NCBI RefSeq assembly: GCF_029227915.1
Contig: NC_079883.1
Span: 17,858,001 to 17,922,000 of the forward strand
Direction of reading: 5' to 3'
From: Hydractinia symbiolongicarpus
Taxonomy: Eukaryota; Cnidaria; Hydrozoa; Anthoathecata; Hydractiniidae
DNA length: 64,000 bases
In this document: positions 47,161-60,065 of the stretch, in pieces
Layout: each line of letters opens with the position of its first letter
Position numbering within the stretch: the stretch's first letter is position 1
Notes under the pieces: generated by a model
The model's input: the letters and a program-made list of their open reading frames with translations, nothing else
The model's database searches: none
Told to the model about the DNA's origin: nothing
Position numbers and translations under genes: made by a program

Positions 47161-47850
47161 TGTTTTCCATAGCGCCACGGCTTCACAACACCGTCAAACA
47201 CGTGTACAGGCCCCTAAAGGCTGTAATATTGGTTTTGCGGCCTAATAAAGTCCGTATACATAAATCACGTTGTTCCACGTGCCTGCGCAGGTTACCATTG
47301 GTCTAATCCTTCCACTTTCAATGGACTACGACGTCACAAGTCGTTTTCCATTGCGCCATGGCGTTATAACACCGTTAACTACAAGTACATGCGTCTAACG
47401 ACTGTAATATGGCCTCTTGCAGCCTAATAAAGGCCTTACACGTATATCACGTGGTTGCACGTGCCTGCGCAGGTTACCATTGGTCTTCTCCTTCCACTCT
47501 CAATGAACTACGACGTCCCAAGTAGTTTTCCATTGCGCCATGGCTTTATAACAGCGTCAGCCACACGTACAAGCCCCTAAGGGCTGTAATATAGCCTCTT
47601 GTACACTAATAAAGGCCTTACACGTATATCACGTGGTTGCACGTGCCTGCGCAGGTTATCATTGGTCTTATCCTTCCACTCTCAAAGGACTACGAAGTCC
47701 CAAGTTGTTTTCCATTGCGTCACGGCTTTATAACACAGTCAGCCACGTGTACATGCCTCTAAAGGCTATAGTATGGCCTTTTGCTGCCTAATAGAGGCCG
47801 TACACATAAATCACATTGTTCCACGTGCCTGCGCAAGTTACCATTGGTCT
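47054..47850 (+). repeat. Block repeated 4182 bp away, copy 1
   Basis: F with AATATTGGTTTTGCGG (one base lost), G with CACTTTCAATGG, then E and B, recur in the same order at 51236-52032. Confidence 0.8.
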
Positions 47851-48555
47851 TATCCTTCCACTCTCAATGGACTACGACGTTCCAAGTTGTTTTCCATTGC
47901 GCCATGGCGTAATAACACCGTTAACTACGGGTACATGCGTCTAACGACTGTAATATGGCCTTTTGCAGCCTAATAAAGGCCTTACACATATATCACGTGG
48001 TTGCACGTGCCTGCGCAGGTTACCATTAGTCTTCTCCTTCCACTCTCAATGAACTACGACATCCCAAGTAGTTTTTCATTGCGCCATGGCTTTATAACAG
48101 CGTCAGCCACACGTACAAGCCCCTAAGGGCTGTAATATAGCCTCTTGTACACTAATAAAGGCCTTACACGTATATCACGTGGTTGCACGTGCCTGCGCAG
48201 GTTATCATTGGTCTTATCCTTCCACTCTCAAAGGACTACGAAGTCCCAAGTTGTTTTTCATAGCGCCACGGCTTCACAACACCGTCAAACACGTGTACAG
48301 GCCCCTAAAGGCTGTAAGATGGCCTTTTGCGGCCTAATAAAGTCCGTATACATAAATCACGTTGTTCCACGTGCCTGCGCAGGTTACTATTCGTCTAATC
48401 CTTCCACTCTCAATGGACTACGACGTCACAAGTCGTTTTCCATTGCGCCATGGCGTTATAACACCGTTAACTACGGGTACATGCGTCTAACGACTGTAAT
48501 ATGGCCTTTTGCAGCCTAATAAAGGCCTTACACATATATCACGTGGTTGCACGTG

Positions 48556-49200
48556 CCTGCGCAGGTTACCATAAGTCTTCTCCTTCCACTCTCAATGAAC
48601 TACGACGTCCCAAGTAGTTTTTCATTGCGCCATGGCTTTATAACAGCGTCAGCCACACGTACAAGCCCCTAAGGGCTGTAATATAGCCTCTTGTACACTA
48701 ATAAAGGCCTTACACGTATATCACGTGGTTGCACGTGCCTGCGCAGGTTATCATTGGTCTTATCCTTCCACTCTCAAAGGACTACGAAGTCCCAAGTTGT
48801 TTTCCATAGCGCCACGACTTCACAACACCGTCAAACACGTGTACAGGCCCCTAAAGTCTGTAATATTGGCTTTTGCGGCCTAATAAAGTCCGTATACATA
48901 AATCACGTTGTTCCACGTGCCCGCGCAGGTTACCATTGGTCTAATCCTTCCACTCTCAATGGACTACGACGTCTCAAGTCGTTTTCCATTGCGCCATGGC
49001 GTTATAACACCGTTAACTACAAGTACATGCGTCTAACGACTGTAATATGGCCTCTTGCAGCCTAATAAAGGCCTTACACGTATATCACGTGGTTGCACGT
49101 GCCTGGCAGGTTACCGTTGGTCTTCTCCTTCCACTCTCAATGAACTACGACGTCCCAAGTAGTTTTCCATTGCGCCATGGCTTTATAACAGCGTCAGCCA
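48556..49200 (+). repeat. Block repeated 4546 bp away, copy 1
   Basis: The E-F-G-E segment carries the rare marks GCCACGACTTCAC, GTGCCCGCGCAGG, GACGTCTCAAGTCG and CCTGGCAGG, all of which recur at 53102-53746. Confidence 0.82.
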
Positions 49201-50372
49201 CACGTACAAGCCCCTAAGGGCTGTAATATAGCCTCTTGTACACTAATAAAGGCCTTACACGTATATAACGTGGTTGCACGTGCCTGCGCAGGTTATCATT
49301 GGTCTTATCCTTCCACTCTCAAAGGACTACGAAGTCCCAAGTTGTTTTCCATAGCGCCACGGCTTCACAACACCGTCAAACACGTGTACAGGCACCTAAA
49401 GCTGTAATATTGGCTTTTGCGGCCTAATAAAGTCCGTATATATAAATCACGTTGTTCCACGTGCCTGCGCAGGTTACCATTGGTCTAATCCTTTCACTCT
49501 CAATGGACTACGACGTCACAAGTCGTTTTCCATTGCGCCATGGCGTTATAACACCGTTAACTACAAGTACATGCGTCTAACGACTGTAATATGGCCTCTT
49601 GCAGCCTAATAAAGGCCTTACACGTATATCACGTGGTTGCACGTGCCTGCGCAGGTTACCATTGGTCTTCTCCTTCCACTCTCAATGAACTACGACGTCC
49701 CAAGTAGTTTTCCATTGCGCCATGGCTTTATAACAGCGTCAGCCACACGTACAAGCCCCTAAGGGCTGTAATATAGCCTCTTGTACAGTAATAAAGGCCA
49801 TACACGTATATCACGTGGTTGCACGTGCCTGCGCATGTTATCATTGGTCTTATCCTTCCACTCTCAAAGGACTACGAAGTCCCAAGTTGTTTTCCATAGC
49901 GCCACGGCTTCACAACACCGTCAAACACGTGTACAGGCACCTAAAGCTGTAATATTGGCTTTTGCGGCCTAATAAAGTCCGTATACATAAATCACGTTGT
50001 TCCACGTGCCTGCGCAGGTTACCATTGGTCTAATCCTTCCACTCTCAATGGACTACGACGTCACAAGTCGTTTTCCATTGCGCCATGGCGTTATAACACC
50101 GTTAACTACAAGTACATGCGTCTAACGACTGTAATATGGCCTCTTGCAGCCTAATAAAGGCCTTACACGTATATCACGTGGTTGCACGTGCCTGTGCAGG
50201 TTACCATTGGTCTTCCCCTTCCACTCTCAATGAACTACGACGTCCCAAGTAGTTTTCCATTGCGCCATGGCTTTATAACAGTGTCAGCCACACGTACAAG
50301 CCCCTAAGGGCTGTAATATAGCCTCTTGTACACTAATAAAGGCCTTACACGTATATCACGTGGTTGCACGTG
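48556..50372 (+). repeat. Longest clear E-F-G trimer run (3.3 units)
   Basis: Landmarks run 48556, 48738, 48920, 49102, 49283, 49464, 49646, 49828, 50009 and 50191. The E at 49102 has lost one base in its landmark (CCTGGCAGG), and the F monomers at 49283 and 49828 share the GCACCTAAAGCTG one-base loss. Confidence 0.83.
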
Positions 50373-50978
50373 CCTGCGCAGGTTATCATTGGTCTTATCC
50401 TTCCACTCTTAAAGGACTAAAACGTCCCAAGTTGTTTGCAATTGCGCTACAGCTTTATAACACCGTCAACCACGTGTACAGGTCTCTAAAGGCTGTAATA
50501 TGACCTTTTGCAGCCTATTAAAGGTCTTACACGTATATCACGTGGTTGCACGTGCCTGCGCAAGTTACCATTGGTCTTATCCTTCCACTCTCAATGGACT
50601 ACGACGTCCCAAGTTGTTTTCCATTGCGCCATGGCGTAATAACACCGTTAACTACGGGTACATGCGTCTAACGACTGTAATATAGCCTTTTGCAGCCTAA
50701 TAAAGGCCTTACACATATATCACGTGGTTGCACGTGCCTGCGCAGGTTACCATTAGTCTTCTCCTTCCACTCTCAATGAACTACGACATCCCAAGTAGTT
50801 TTTCAATGCGCCATGGCTTTATAACAGCGTCAGCCACACGTACAAGCCCCTAACGGCTGTAATATAGCCTCTTGTACACTAATAAAGGCCTTACACGTAT
50901 ATCACGTGGTTGCAAGTGCCTGCGCAGGTTATCATTGGTCTTATCCTTCCACTCTCAAAGGACTACAAAGTCCCAAGT
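49218..50978 (+). repeat. Block repeated 3818 bp away, copy 2
   Basis: Partner of 45400-47160. The copies differ at scattered bases, for example TACACTAATAAAGGCC/TACAGTAATAAAGGCC near 45968/49786. Matches diverge near 50985, where TTGTTTTTCATAGCG replaces TTGTTTTCCATAGCG. Confidence 0.8.
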
Positions 50979-51235
50979 TGTTTTTCATAGCGCCACGGCT
51001 TCACAACACCGTCAAACACGTGTACAGGCCCCTAAAGGCTGTAATATGGCCTTTTGCGGCCTAATAAAGTCCGTATACATAAATCACGTTGTTCCACGTG
51101 CCTGCGCAGGTTACTATTCGTCTAATCCTTCCACTCTCAATGGACTACGACGTCACAAGTCGTTTTCCATTGCGCCATGGCTTTATAACAGCGTCAGCCA
51201 CACGTACATGCCCCTAAGGGCTGTAATATAGCCTC

Positions 51236-52032
51236 TTGTACACTAATAAAGGCCTTACACGTATATCACGTGGTTGCACGTGCCTGCGCAGGTTATCATT
51301 GGTCTTATCCTTCCACTCTCAAAGGACTACGAAGTCCCAAGTTGTTTTCCATAGCGCCACGGCTTCACAACACCGTCAAACACGTGTACAGGCCCCTAAA
51401 GGCTGTAATATTGGTTTTGCGGCCTAATAAAGTTCGTATACATAAATCACGTTGTTCCACGTGCCTGCGCAGGTTACCATTGGTCTAATCCTTCCACTTT
51501 CAATGGACTACGACGTCACAAGTCGTTTTCCATTGCGCCATGGCGTTATAACACCGTTAACTACAAGTACATGCGTCTAACGACTGTAATATGGCCTCTT
51601 GCAGCCTAATAAAGGCCTTACACGTATATCACGTGGTTGCACGTGCCTGCGCAGGTTACCATTGGTCTTCTCCTTCCACTCTCAATGAACTACGACGTCC
51701 CAAGTAGTTTTCCATTGCGCCATGGCTTTATAACAGCGTCAGCCACACGTACAAGCCCCTAAGGGCTGTAATATAGCCTCTTGTACACTAATAAAGGCCT
51801 TACACGTATATCACGTGGTTGCACGTGCCTGCGCAGGTTATCATTGGTCTTATCCTTCCACTCTCAAAGGACTACGAAGTCCCAAGTTGTTTTCCATTGC
51901 GCCACGGCTTTATAACACAGTCAGCCACGTGTACATGCCTCTAAAGGCTATAGTATGGCCTTTTGCTGCCTAATAGAGGCCGTACACATAAATCACATTG
52001 TTCCACGTGCCTGCGCAAGTTACGATCGTACT
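51236..52032 (+). repeat. Block repeated 4182 bp away, copy 2
   Basis: Partner of 47054-47850 with the same one-base loss at AATATTGGTTTTGCGG and the same CACTTTCAATGG. Downstream the two diverge: C-type here, but an H-type junction in copy 1. Confidence 0.8.
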
Positions 52033-52140
52033 AATCTTTCCACTTTCAATGGACTAAGACGTCCCAAGTTGTTTGCAATTGCGCCACAGCTTTATAACAC
52101 CGTCAACCACGTGTACAGGTCTCTAAAGGCTGTAATATGA
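51650..52140 (+). repeat. Block repeated about 2001 bp away, copy 1
   Basis: An E-B-C run with AATCACATTGTTCC and CCACTTTCAATGGACTAAG occurs here and at 53651-54141. It carries GATCGTAC where the partner has GATCGGAC. Confidence 0.78.
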
Positions 52141-53101
52141 CCTTTTGCAGCCTAATAAAGGCCTTACACGTATATCACGTGGTTCCACGTGCCTGCGCAA
52201 GTTACCATTGGTCTTATCCTTCCACTCTCAATGGACTACGACGTCCCAAGTTGTTTTCCATTGCGCCATGGCGTAATAACACCGTTAACTACGGGTACAT
52301 GCGTCTAACGACTGTAATATGGCCTTTTGCAGCCTAATAAAGGCCTTACACATATATCACGTGGTTGCACGTGCCTGCGCAGGTTACCATTAGTCTTCTC
52401 CTTCCACTCTCAATGAACTACGACGTCCCAAGTAGTTTTTCATTGCGCCATGGCTTTATAACAGCGTCAGCCACACGTACAAGCCCCTAAGGGCTGTAAT
52501 ATAGCCTCTTGTACACTAATAAAGGCCTTACACGTATATCACGTGGTTGCACGTGCCTGCGCAGGTTATCATTGGTCTTATCCTTCCACTCTCAAAGGAC
52601 TAAGACGTCCCAAGTTGTTTGCAATTGCGCCACAGCTTTATAACACCGTTAACCACGTGTACAGGTCTCTAAAGGCTGTAATATGACCTTTTGCAGCCTA
52701 ATAAAGGCCTAACACGTATATCACGTGGTTGCACGTGCCTGCGCAAGTTACCATTGGTCTTATCCTTCCACTCTCAATGGACTACGACGTTCCAAGTTGT
52801 TTTCCATTGCGCCATGGCGTAATAACACCGTTAACTACGGGTACATGCGTCTAACGACTGTAATATGGCCTTTTGCAGCCTAATAAAGGCCTTACACATA
52901 TATCACGTGGTTGCACGTGCCTGCGCAGGTTACCATTAGTCTTCTCCTTCCACTCTCAATGAACTACGACATCCCAAGTAGTTTTTCATTGCGCCATGGC
53001 TTTATAACAGCGTCAGCCACACGTACAAGCCCCTAAGGGCTGTAATATAGCCTCTTGTACACTAATAAAGGCCTTACACATATATCACGTGGTTGCACGT
53101 G

Positions 53102-53746
53102 CCTGCGCAGGTTACCATAAGTCTTCTCCTTCCACTCTCAATGAACTACGACGTCCCAAGTAGTTTTTCATTGCGCCATGGCTTTATAACAGCGTCAGCC
53201 ACACGTACAAGCCCCTAAGGGCTGTAATATAGCCTCTTGTACACTAATAAAGGCCTTACACGTATATCACGTGGTTGCACGTGCCTGCGCAGGTTATCAT
53301 TGGTCTTATCCTTCCACTCTCAAAGGACTACGAAGTCCCAAGTTGTTTTCCATAGCGCCACGACTTCACAACACCGTCAAACACGTGTACAGGCCCCTAA
53401 AGGCTGTAATATTGGCTTTTGCAGCCTAATAAAGTCCGTATACATAAATCACGTTGTTCCACGTGCCCGCGCAGGTTACCATTGGTCTAATCCTTCCACT
53501 CTCAATGGACTACGACGTCTCAAGTCGTTTTCCATTGCGCCATGGCGTTATAACACCGTTAACTACAAGTACATGCGTCTAACGACTGTAATATGGCCTC
53601 TTGCAGCCTAATAAAGGCCTTACACGTATATCACGTGGTTGCACGTGCCTGGCAGGTTACCATTGGTCTTCTCCTTCCACTCTCAATGAACTACGACGTC
53701 CCAAGTAGTTTTCCATTGCGCCATGGCTTTATAACAGCGTCAGCCA
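53102..53746 (+). repeat. Block repeated 4546 bp away, copy 2
   Basis: Partner of 48556-49200, identified by the same four rare marks, including the one-base loss in the landmark (CCTGGCAGG). Confidence 0.82.
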
Positions 53747-54141
53747 CACGTACAAGCCCCTAAGGGCTGTAATATAGCCTCTTGTACACTAATAAAGGCC
53801 TTACACGTATATCACGTGGTTGCACGTGCCTGCGCAGGTTATCATTGGTCTTATCCTTCCACTCTCAAAGGACTACGAAGTCCCAAGTTGTTTTCCATTG
53901 CGCCACGGCTTTATAACACAGTCAGCCACGTGTACATGCCTCTAAAGGCTATAGTATGGCCTTTTGCTGCCTAATAGAGGCCGTACACATAAATCACATT
54001 GTTCCACGTGCCTGCGCAAGTTACGATCGGACTAATCTTTCCACTTTCAATGGACTAAGACGTCCCAAGTTGTTTGCAATTGCGCCACAGCTTTATAACA
54101 CCGTCAACCACGTGTACAGGTCTCTAAAGGCAGTAATATGA
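53651..54141 (+). repeat. Block repeated about 2001 bp away, copy 2
   Basis: Partner of 51650-52140. The shift is 11 monomers minus one base, consistent with the one-base landmark loss near 53650. Confidence 0.78.
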
Positions 54142-55466
54142 CCTTTTGCAGCCTAATAAAGGCCTTACACGTATATCACGTGGTTGCACGTGCCTGCGCA
54201 AGTTACCATTGGTCTTATCCTTCCACTCTCAATGGACTACGACGTCCCAAGTTGTTTTCCATTGCGCCATAGCGTAATAACACCGTTAACTACGGGTACA
54301 TGCGTCTAACGACTGTAATATGGCCTTTTGCAGCCTAATAAAGGCCTTACTCATATATCACGTGGTTGCACGTGCCTGCGCAGGTTACCATTAGTCTTCT
54401 CCTTCCACTCTCAATGAACTACGACGTCCCAAGTAGTTTTTCATTGCGCCATGGCTTTATAACAGCGTCAGCCACACGTACAAGCCCCTAAGGTCTGTAA
54501 TATAGCCTCTTGTACACTAATAAAGGCCTTACACGTATATCACGTGGTTGCACGTGCCTGCGCAGGTTATCATTGGTCTTATCCTTCCACTCTCAAAGGA
54601 CTACGAAGTCCCAAGTTGTTTTCCATACCGCCACGGCTTTACAACACCGTCAAACACGTGTACAGGCCCCTAAAGGCTGTAATATGGCCTTTTGCGGCCT
54701 AATAAAATCCGCATACATGAATCACGTTGTTCCACGTGCCTGCGCAGGTTACCATTGGTCTTATCCTTCCACTCTCAATGGACTACGACGTCCCAAGTTG
54801 TTTTCCATTGCGCCATAGCTTTATAACAGCGTCAGCCGCGCGCACAGGCCCCAAACGGCTGTAATATAGACTCTTGTACCCTAATAAAGGCCCTACACGT
54901 ATATCACGTGGTTGCACGTTCCTGCGCAGGTTACCATTGGTCTAATCCTTTCCCTCTCAATGGACTACGACGTCCCAAGTCGTTTTCCGTTGCGCCATGG
55001 CGTTATAACACCGTTAACTACGAGTACATGCGTCTAACGACTGTAATATGGCCTCTTGCGGCCTAATAAAGACCTTACACGTATATCAAGTGGTTGCACG
55101 TGGCTGCGCAGGTTATCATTGGTCTTATCCTTCCACTCTCAAAGGACTACGAAGTCCCAAGTTGTTTTTCATAGCGCCACGGCTTCACAACACCGTCAAA
55201 CACGTGTACAGGCCCCTAAAGGCTGTAATATGGCCTTTTGCGGCCTAATAAAGTCCGTATACATAAATCACGTTGTTCCACGTGCCTGCGCAGGTTACCA
55301 TTGGTCTAATCCTTCCACTCTCAATGGACTACGACGTCACAAGTCGTTTTCCATTGCGCCATGGCGTTATAACACCGTTAACTACTAGTACATGCGTCTA
55401 ACGACTGTAATATGGCCTCTTGCAGCTTAATAAAGGCCTTACACGTATATCACGTGGTTGCACGTT

Positions 55467-55640
55467 CCTGCGCAGGTTATCATTGGTCTTATCCTTCCGC
55501 GCTCAATCGACTACGACGTCCCAAGTTGTTTTCCATAGGGCCACGGCTTCACAACACCGTCAACCACGTGTACAGGCCCCTAAAGGCTGCCTCTTGCAGC
55601 CTAATAAAGGCCTTACACGTATATCACGTGGTTCCACGTG
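55467..55640 (+). repeat. 174-bp short monomer in the inverted block
   Basis: The 8-bp deletion lies at about 55589. It carries CCGCGCTCAATCG and CATAGGGCC, as in the 6.8-10.4 kb copies read in reverse. It is part of the segment mirrored with 10.2-11.2 kb. Confidence 0.9.
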
Positions 55641-57269
55641 CCTGCGCAGGTTACCATTTGTCTAATCCTTCCACTCTCAATGGACTACGACGTTACAAGT
55701 CGTTTTCCATTGCGCCATGGCGTTATAACACCGTTAACTACAAGTACATGCGTCTAACGACTGTAATATGGCCTCTTGCAGCCTAATAAAGGCCTTACAC
55801 CTATATCACGTGGTTGCACGTGCCTGCGCAGGTTAGCATTGGTCTTATCCTTCCACTCTCAATGGACTACGACGTCCTAAGTGGTTTTCCATAGCGCCAC
55901 GGCGTTATAAGACCGTCAACCACGTGTACAGCCCCCTAAAGGCTGTAATATGGCGTTTTGCGCCCTAATAAAGTCCGTATACATAAATCACGTTGTTTCA
56001 CGTGCCTGCGCAGGTTACCATTGGTCTTATCCTTCCACTCTCAATGGACTACGACGTCCCAAGTCGTTTTCCATTGCGCCATGGCGGTATAACACCGTTA
56101 ACTACGAGTACATGCGTCTAACGACTGTAATATGGCCTCTTGCAGCCTAATAAAGGCCTTACACGTATATCACGTGGTTGCACGTGCCTGGGCAGGTTAG
56201 GATTGGTCTTATCCTTCCGCTCTCAAAGGACTACGAAGTCCCAAGTTGTTTTCCATAGCGCCACGGCTTTACAACACCGTTAAACACGTGTGCAGGCCCC
56301 TAAAGGCTGTAATATGGCCTTTTGCGGCCTAATAAAGTCCGTATACATAAATCACGTTGTTCCACGTGCCTGCGCAGGTTACCATTGGTCTTATCCTTCC
56401 ACTCTCAATGGACTACGACGTCACAAGTCGTTTTCCATTGCGCCATGGCGTTATAACACCGTTAACTACAAGTACATGCGTCTAACGACTGTAATATGGC
56501 CTCTTGCAGCCTAATAAAGGCCTTACACGTATATCACGTGGTTGCACGTGCCTGCGCAGGTTAGGATTGGTCTTATCCTTCCGCTCTCAAAGGACTACGA
56601 AGTCCCAAGTTGTTTTCCATAGCGCCACGGCTTTACAACACCGTCAAACACGTGTGCAGGCCCCTAAAGGCCGTAATATGGCCTTTTGCGGCCTAATAAA
56701 GTCCGTATACATAAATCACGTTGTTCCACGTGCCTGCGCAGGTTACCATTTGTCTAATCCTTCCACTCTCAATGAACTACGACGTCCCAAGTAGTTTTCC
56801 AATGCGCCATGGCTTTATAACAGCGTCAGCCACACGTACAAGCCCCAAGGGCTGCAATATAGCCTCTTGTACACTAATAAAGGCCTTACACGTATATCAC
56901 GTGGTTGCACGTGCCTGCGCAGGTTATCATTGGTCTTATCCTTCCACTTTCAAAGGACTACGAAGTCCCAAGTTGTTTTCCATTGCGCCATGGCTTTATA
57001 ACACAGTCAGCCACGTGTACATGCCTCTAAAGGCTATAGTATGGCCTTTTGCTGCCTAATAGAGGCCGTACACATAAATCACGTTGTTCCACGTGCCTGC
57101 GCAAGTTACGATCGGACTAATCTTTCCACTCTCAATGGACTAAGACGTCCCAAGTTGTTTGCAATTGTGTCATGGCGTTATAACGCCGTCAATTACAGGT
57201 ACAGACCCCTAAGGGCTGCAATATAGCCTCTTGTACCCTAATAAAGGCCTTACACGTATATCACGTGGT

Positions 57270-57776
57270 TGCACGTGCCTGCGCAGGTTACCATTAGTCT
57301 TCTCCTTCCACTCTCAATGGACTACGACGTCACAAGTCGTTTTCCATTGCGCCATGGCTTTATAACAGCGTCAGCCACACGTACAAGCCCCTAAGGGCTG
57401 TAATATAGCCTCTTGTACACTAATAAAGGCCTTACACGTATATCAAGTGGTTGCACGTGCCTGCGCAGGTTATCGTTGGTCTTATCCTTCCACTCTCAAA
57501 GGACTACGAAGTCCCAAGTTGTTTTCCATAGCGCCACGGCTTCACAACACCGTCAAACACGTGTACAGGCCCCTAAAGGCTGTAATATGGCCTTTTGCGG
57601 CCTAATAAAATCCGTATACATAAATCACGTTGTTCCACGTGCCTGCGCAGGTTACCATTGGTCTAATCCTTCCACTCTCAATGGACTACGACGTCACAAG
57701 TCGTTTTCCATTGCGCCATGGCGTTATAACACCGTTAACTACAAGTACATGCGTCTAACGACTGTAATATGGCCTC
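57270..57776 (+). repeat. 1092-bp spaced repeat near the right breakpoint, copy 1
   Basis: Hybrid E monomer (GTCTTCTCC with GACGTCACAAGTCG), F with TATCAAGTGG upstream, and a G with AAAATCCGTATAC upstream; all recur at 58362-58868. The distance is exactly six monomers. Confidence 0.8.
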
Positions 57777-58361
57777 TTGCTGCCTAATAGAGGCCGTACA
57801 CATAAATCACGTTGTTCCACGTGCCTGCGCAAGTTACGATCGGACTAATCTTTCCACTCTCAATGGACTAAGACGTCCCAAGTTGTTTGCAATTGCGCCA
57901 CAGCTTTATAACACCGTCAACCACGTGTACAGGTCTCTAAAGGCTGTAATATGACCTTTTGCAGCCTATTAAAGGCCGTACACCCAATTCGCGTTGTTCC
58001 ACGTGCCTGCGCAGGTTACTATTCGTCTAATCCTTCCACTCTCAATGGACTACGACGTTCCAAGTTGTTTACCATTGTGTCATGGCGTTATAACGCCGTC
58101 AATTACAGGTACAAGCCCCTAAGGGCTGCAATATAGCCTCTTGTACCCTAATAAAGGCCTTACACGTATATCACGTGGTTGCACGTGCCTGCGCACGTTA
58201 CCATTGCTCTTATCCTTCCACTCGCAATGGACTACGACGTCCCAAGTTGTTTTCCATTGCGCCATGGCGTTATAACACCGTTAACTACGGGTACATGCGT
58301 CTAACGACTGTAATATGGCCTTTTGCAGCCTAATAAAGGCCTTACACATATATCACGTGGT

Positions 58362-58868
58362 TGCACGTGCCTGCGCAGGTTACCATTAGTCTTCTCCTTC
58401 CACTCTCAATGGACTACGACGTCACAAGTCGTTTTCCATTGCGCCATGGCTTTATAACAGCGTCAGCCACACGTACAAGCCCCTAAGGGCTGTAATATAG
58501 CCTCTTGTACACTAATAAAGGCCTTACACGTATATCAAGTGGTTGCACGTGCCTGCGCAGGTTATCATTGGTCTTATCCTTCCACTCTCAAAGGACTACG
58601 AAGTCCCAAGTTGTTTTCCATAGCGCCACGGCTTCACAACACCGTCAAACACGTGTACAGGCCCCTAAAGGCTGTAATATGGCCTTTTGCGGCCTAATAA
58701 AATCCGTATACATAAATCACGTTGTTCCACGTGCCTGCGCAGGTTACCATTGGTCTAATCCTTCCACTCTCAATGGACTACGACGTCACAAGTCGTTTTC
58801 CATTGCGCGATGGCGTTATAACACCGTTAACTACAAGTACGTGCGTCTTACGACTGTAATATGGCCTC
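58362..58868 (+). repeat. 1092-bp spaced repeat near the right breakpoint, copy 2
   Basis: Partner of 57270-57776. It ends about 90 bp before the inversion breakpoint, so the last pre-breakpoint event seen in the block is a six-monomer duplication. Confidence 0.8.
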
Positions 58869-58950
58869 TTGCAGCCTAATAAAGGCCTTACACGTATATC
58901 ACGTGGTTGCACGTTCCTGCGCAGGTTATCATTGGTCTTATCCTTCCGCG

Positions 58951-58990
58951 CTCAATCGGTTGCACATGCCTGCGCAGGTTATCATTTAGG
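58951..58990. other. Right orientation-switch junction with copied filler
   Basis: Plus-orientation sequence of a short-type monomer stops after CGCTCAATCG at 58958. A filler at 58959-58986 then restarts an earlier part of a monomer, still in plus orientation: it contains GCACATGCCTGCGCAGG and ends TTATCATT. From about 58985-58987 the sequence continues as TAGGGGCCTGTACAC in minus orientation. The first join shares 1 bp (G) and the second 2 bp (TT). The landmark spacing here is only 53 bp (58916 to 58969). A short copied insert at an inversion breakpoint suggests template switching during repair. Confidence 0.88.
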
Positions 58991-59459
58991 GGCCTGTACA
59001 CGTGTTTGACGGTGTTGTGAAGCCGTGGTGCTATGAAAAACAACTTGGGACGTCGTAGTCGATTGAGCGCGGAAGGATAAGACCAATGATCACCTGCGCA
59101 GGCACGTGCAACCACGTGATATACGTGTAAGGCCTTTATTAGTTTACAAGAGGCTATATTACAGCCCTTAGGGGCTTGTACGTGTGGCTGACGCTGTTAT
59201 AAAGCCATGGCGCAATGAAAAACTACTTGGGACGTCGTAGTTCATTGAGAGTGGAAGGAGAAGACTAATGGTAACCTGCGCAGGCACGTGCAACCACGTG
59301 ATATATGTGTAAGGCCTTTATTAGGCTGCAAAAGGCCATATTTCAGTCGTTAGACGCATGTACCCGTAGTTAACGGTGTTATTACGCCATGGCGCAATGG
59401 AAAACAACTTGGGACTTCGTAGTCCTTTGAGAGTGGAAGGATAAGACCAATGATAACCT

Positions 59460-60065
59460 GCGCAGACACGTGCAACCACGTGATATACGTGTAAGGCCTT
59501 TATTAGTGTACAAGAGGCTATATTACAGCCCTTAGGGGCTTGTACGTGTGGCTGACGCTGTTATAAAGCCATGGCGCAATGGAAAACTGCTTGGGACGTC
59601 GTAGTTCATTGAGAGTGGAAGGAGAAGACCAATGGTAACCTGCGCAGGCACGTGCAACCACGTGATATACGTGTAAGGCCTTTATTAGGCTGCAAGAGGC
59701 CATATTACAGTCGTTAGACGCATGTACTTGTAGTTAACGGTGTTATAACGCCATGGCGCAATGGAAAACGACTTGTGACGTCGTAGTCCATTGAAAGTGG
59801 AAAGATTAGTCCGATCGTAACTTGCGCAGGCACGTGGAACAATGTGATTTATGTGTACGGCCTCTATTAGGCAGCAAAAGGCCATACTATAGCCTTTAGA
59901 GGCATGTACACGTGGCTGACTGTGTTATAAAGCCGTGGCGCATGGGAAAACAACTTGGGACTTCGTAGTCCTTTGAGAGTGGAAGGATAAGACCAATGAT
60001 AACCTGCGCAGGCACGTGCAACCACGTGATATACGTGTAAGGCCTTTATTAGTGTACAAGAGGCT
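59460..60065 (-). repeat. 1092-bp spaced repeat in the right arm, copy 1
   Basis: Contains a G/C hybrid monomer (GTGACGTCG with TTGAAAGTGGAAAG and GTCCGATCG) and the rare GGCGCATGGG form. The same features occur at 60552-61157. Confidence 0.82.

Larger units (their letters stand above)
33105..58986 (+). repeat. 182-bp satellite array, inverted central block (plus orientation)
   Basis: The same monomer family is read on the opposite strand, about 142 copies. Landmarks run 33278, 33460, 33642, 33824 and so on at 182-bp spacing. Local exceptions are 181 (35644, 40633), 135 (36007, 37234, 41906), 170 (38461) and 174 or 173 (43860-45100, 55467). Orientation is unambiguous because the monomer is asymmetric: the pyrimidine tract ending CCACTCTCAA and the segment CTAATAAAGGCC both read on the + strand here and on the - strand on either side. 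E-F-G trimers dominate. It shares rare variant monomers with the left arm, so it comes from the same array. Confidence 0.97.
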
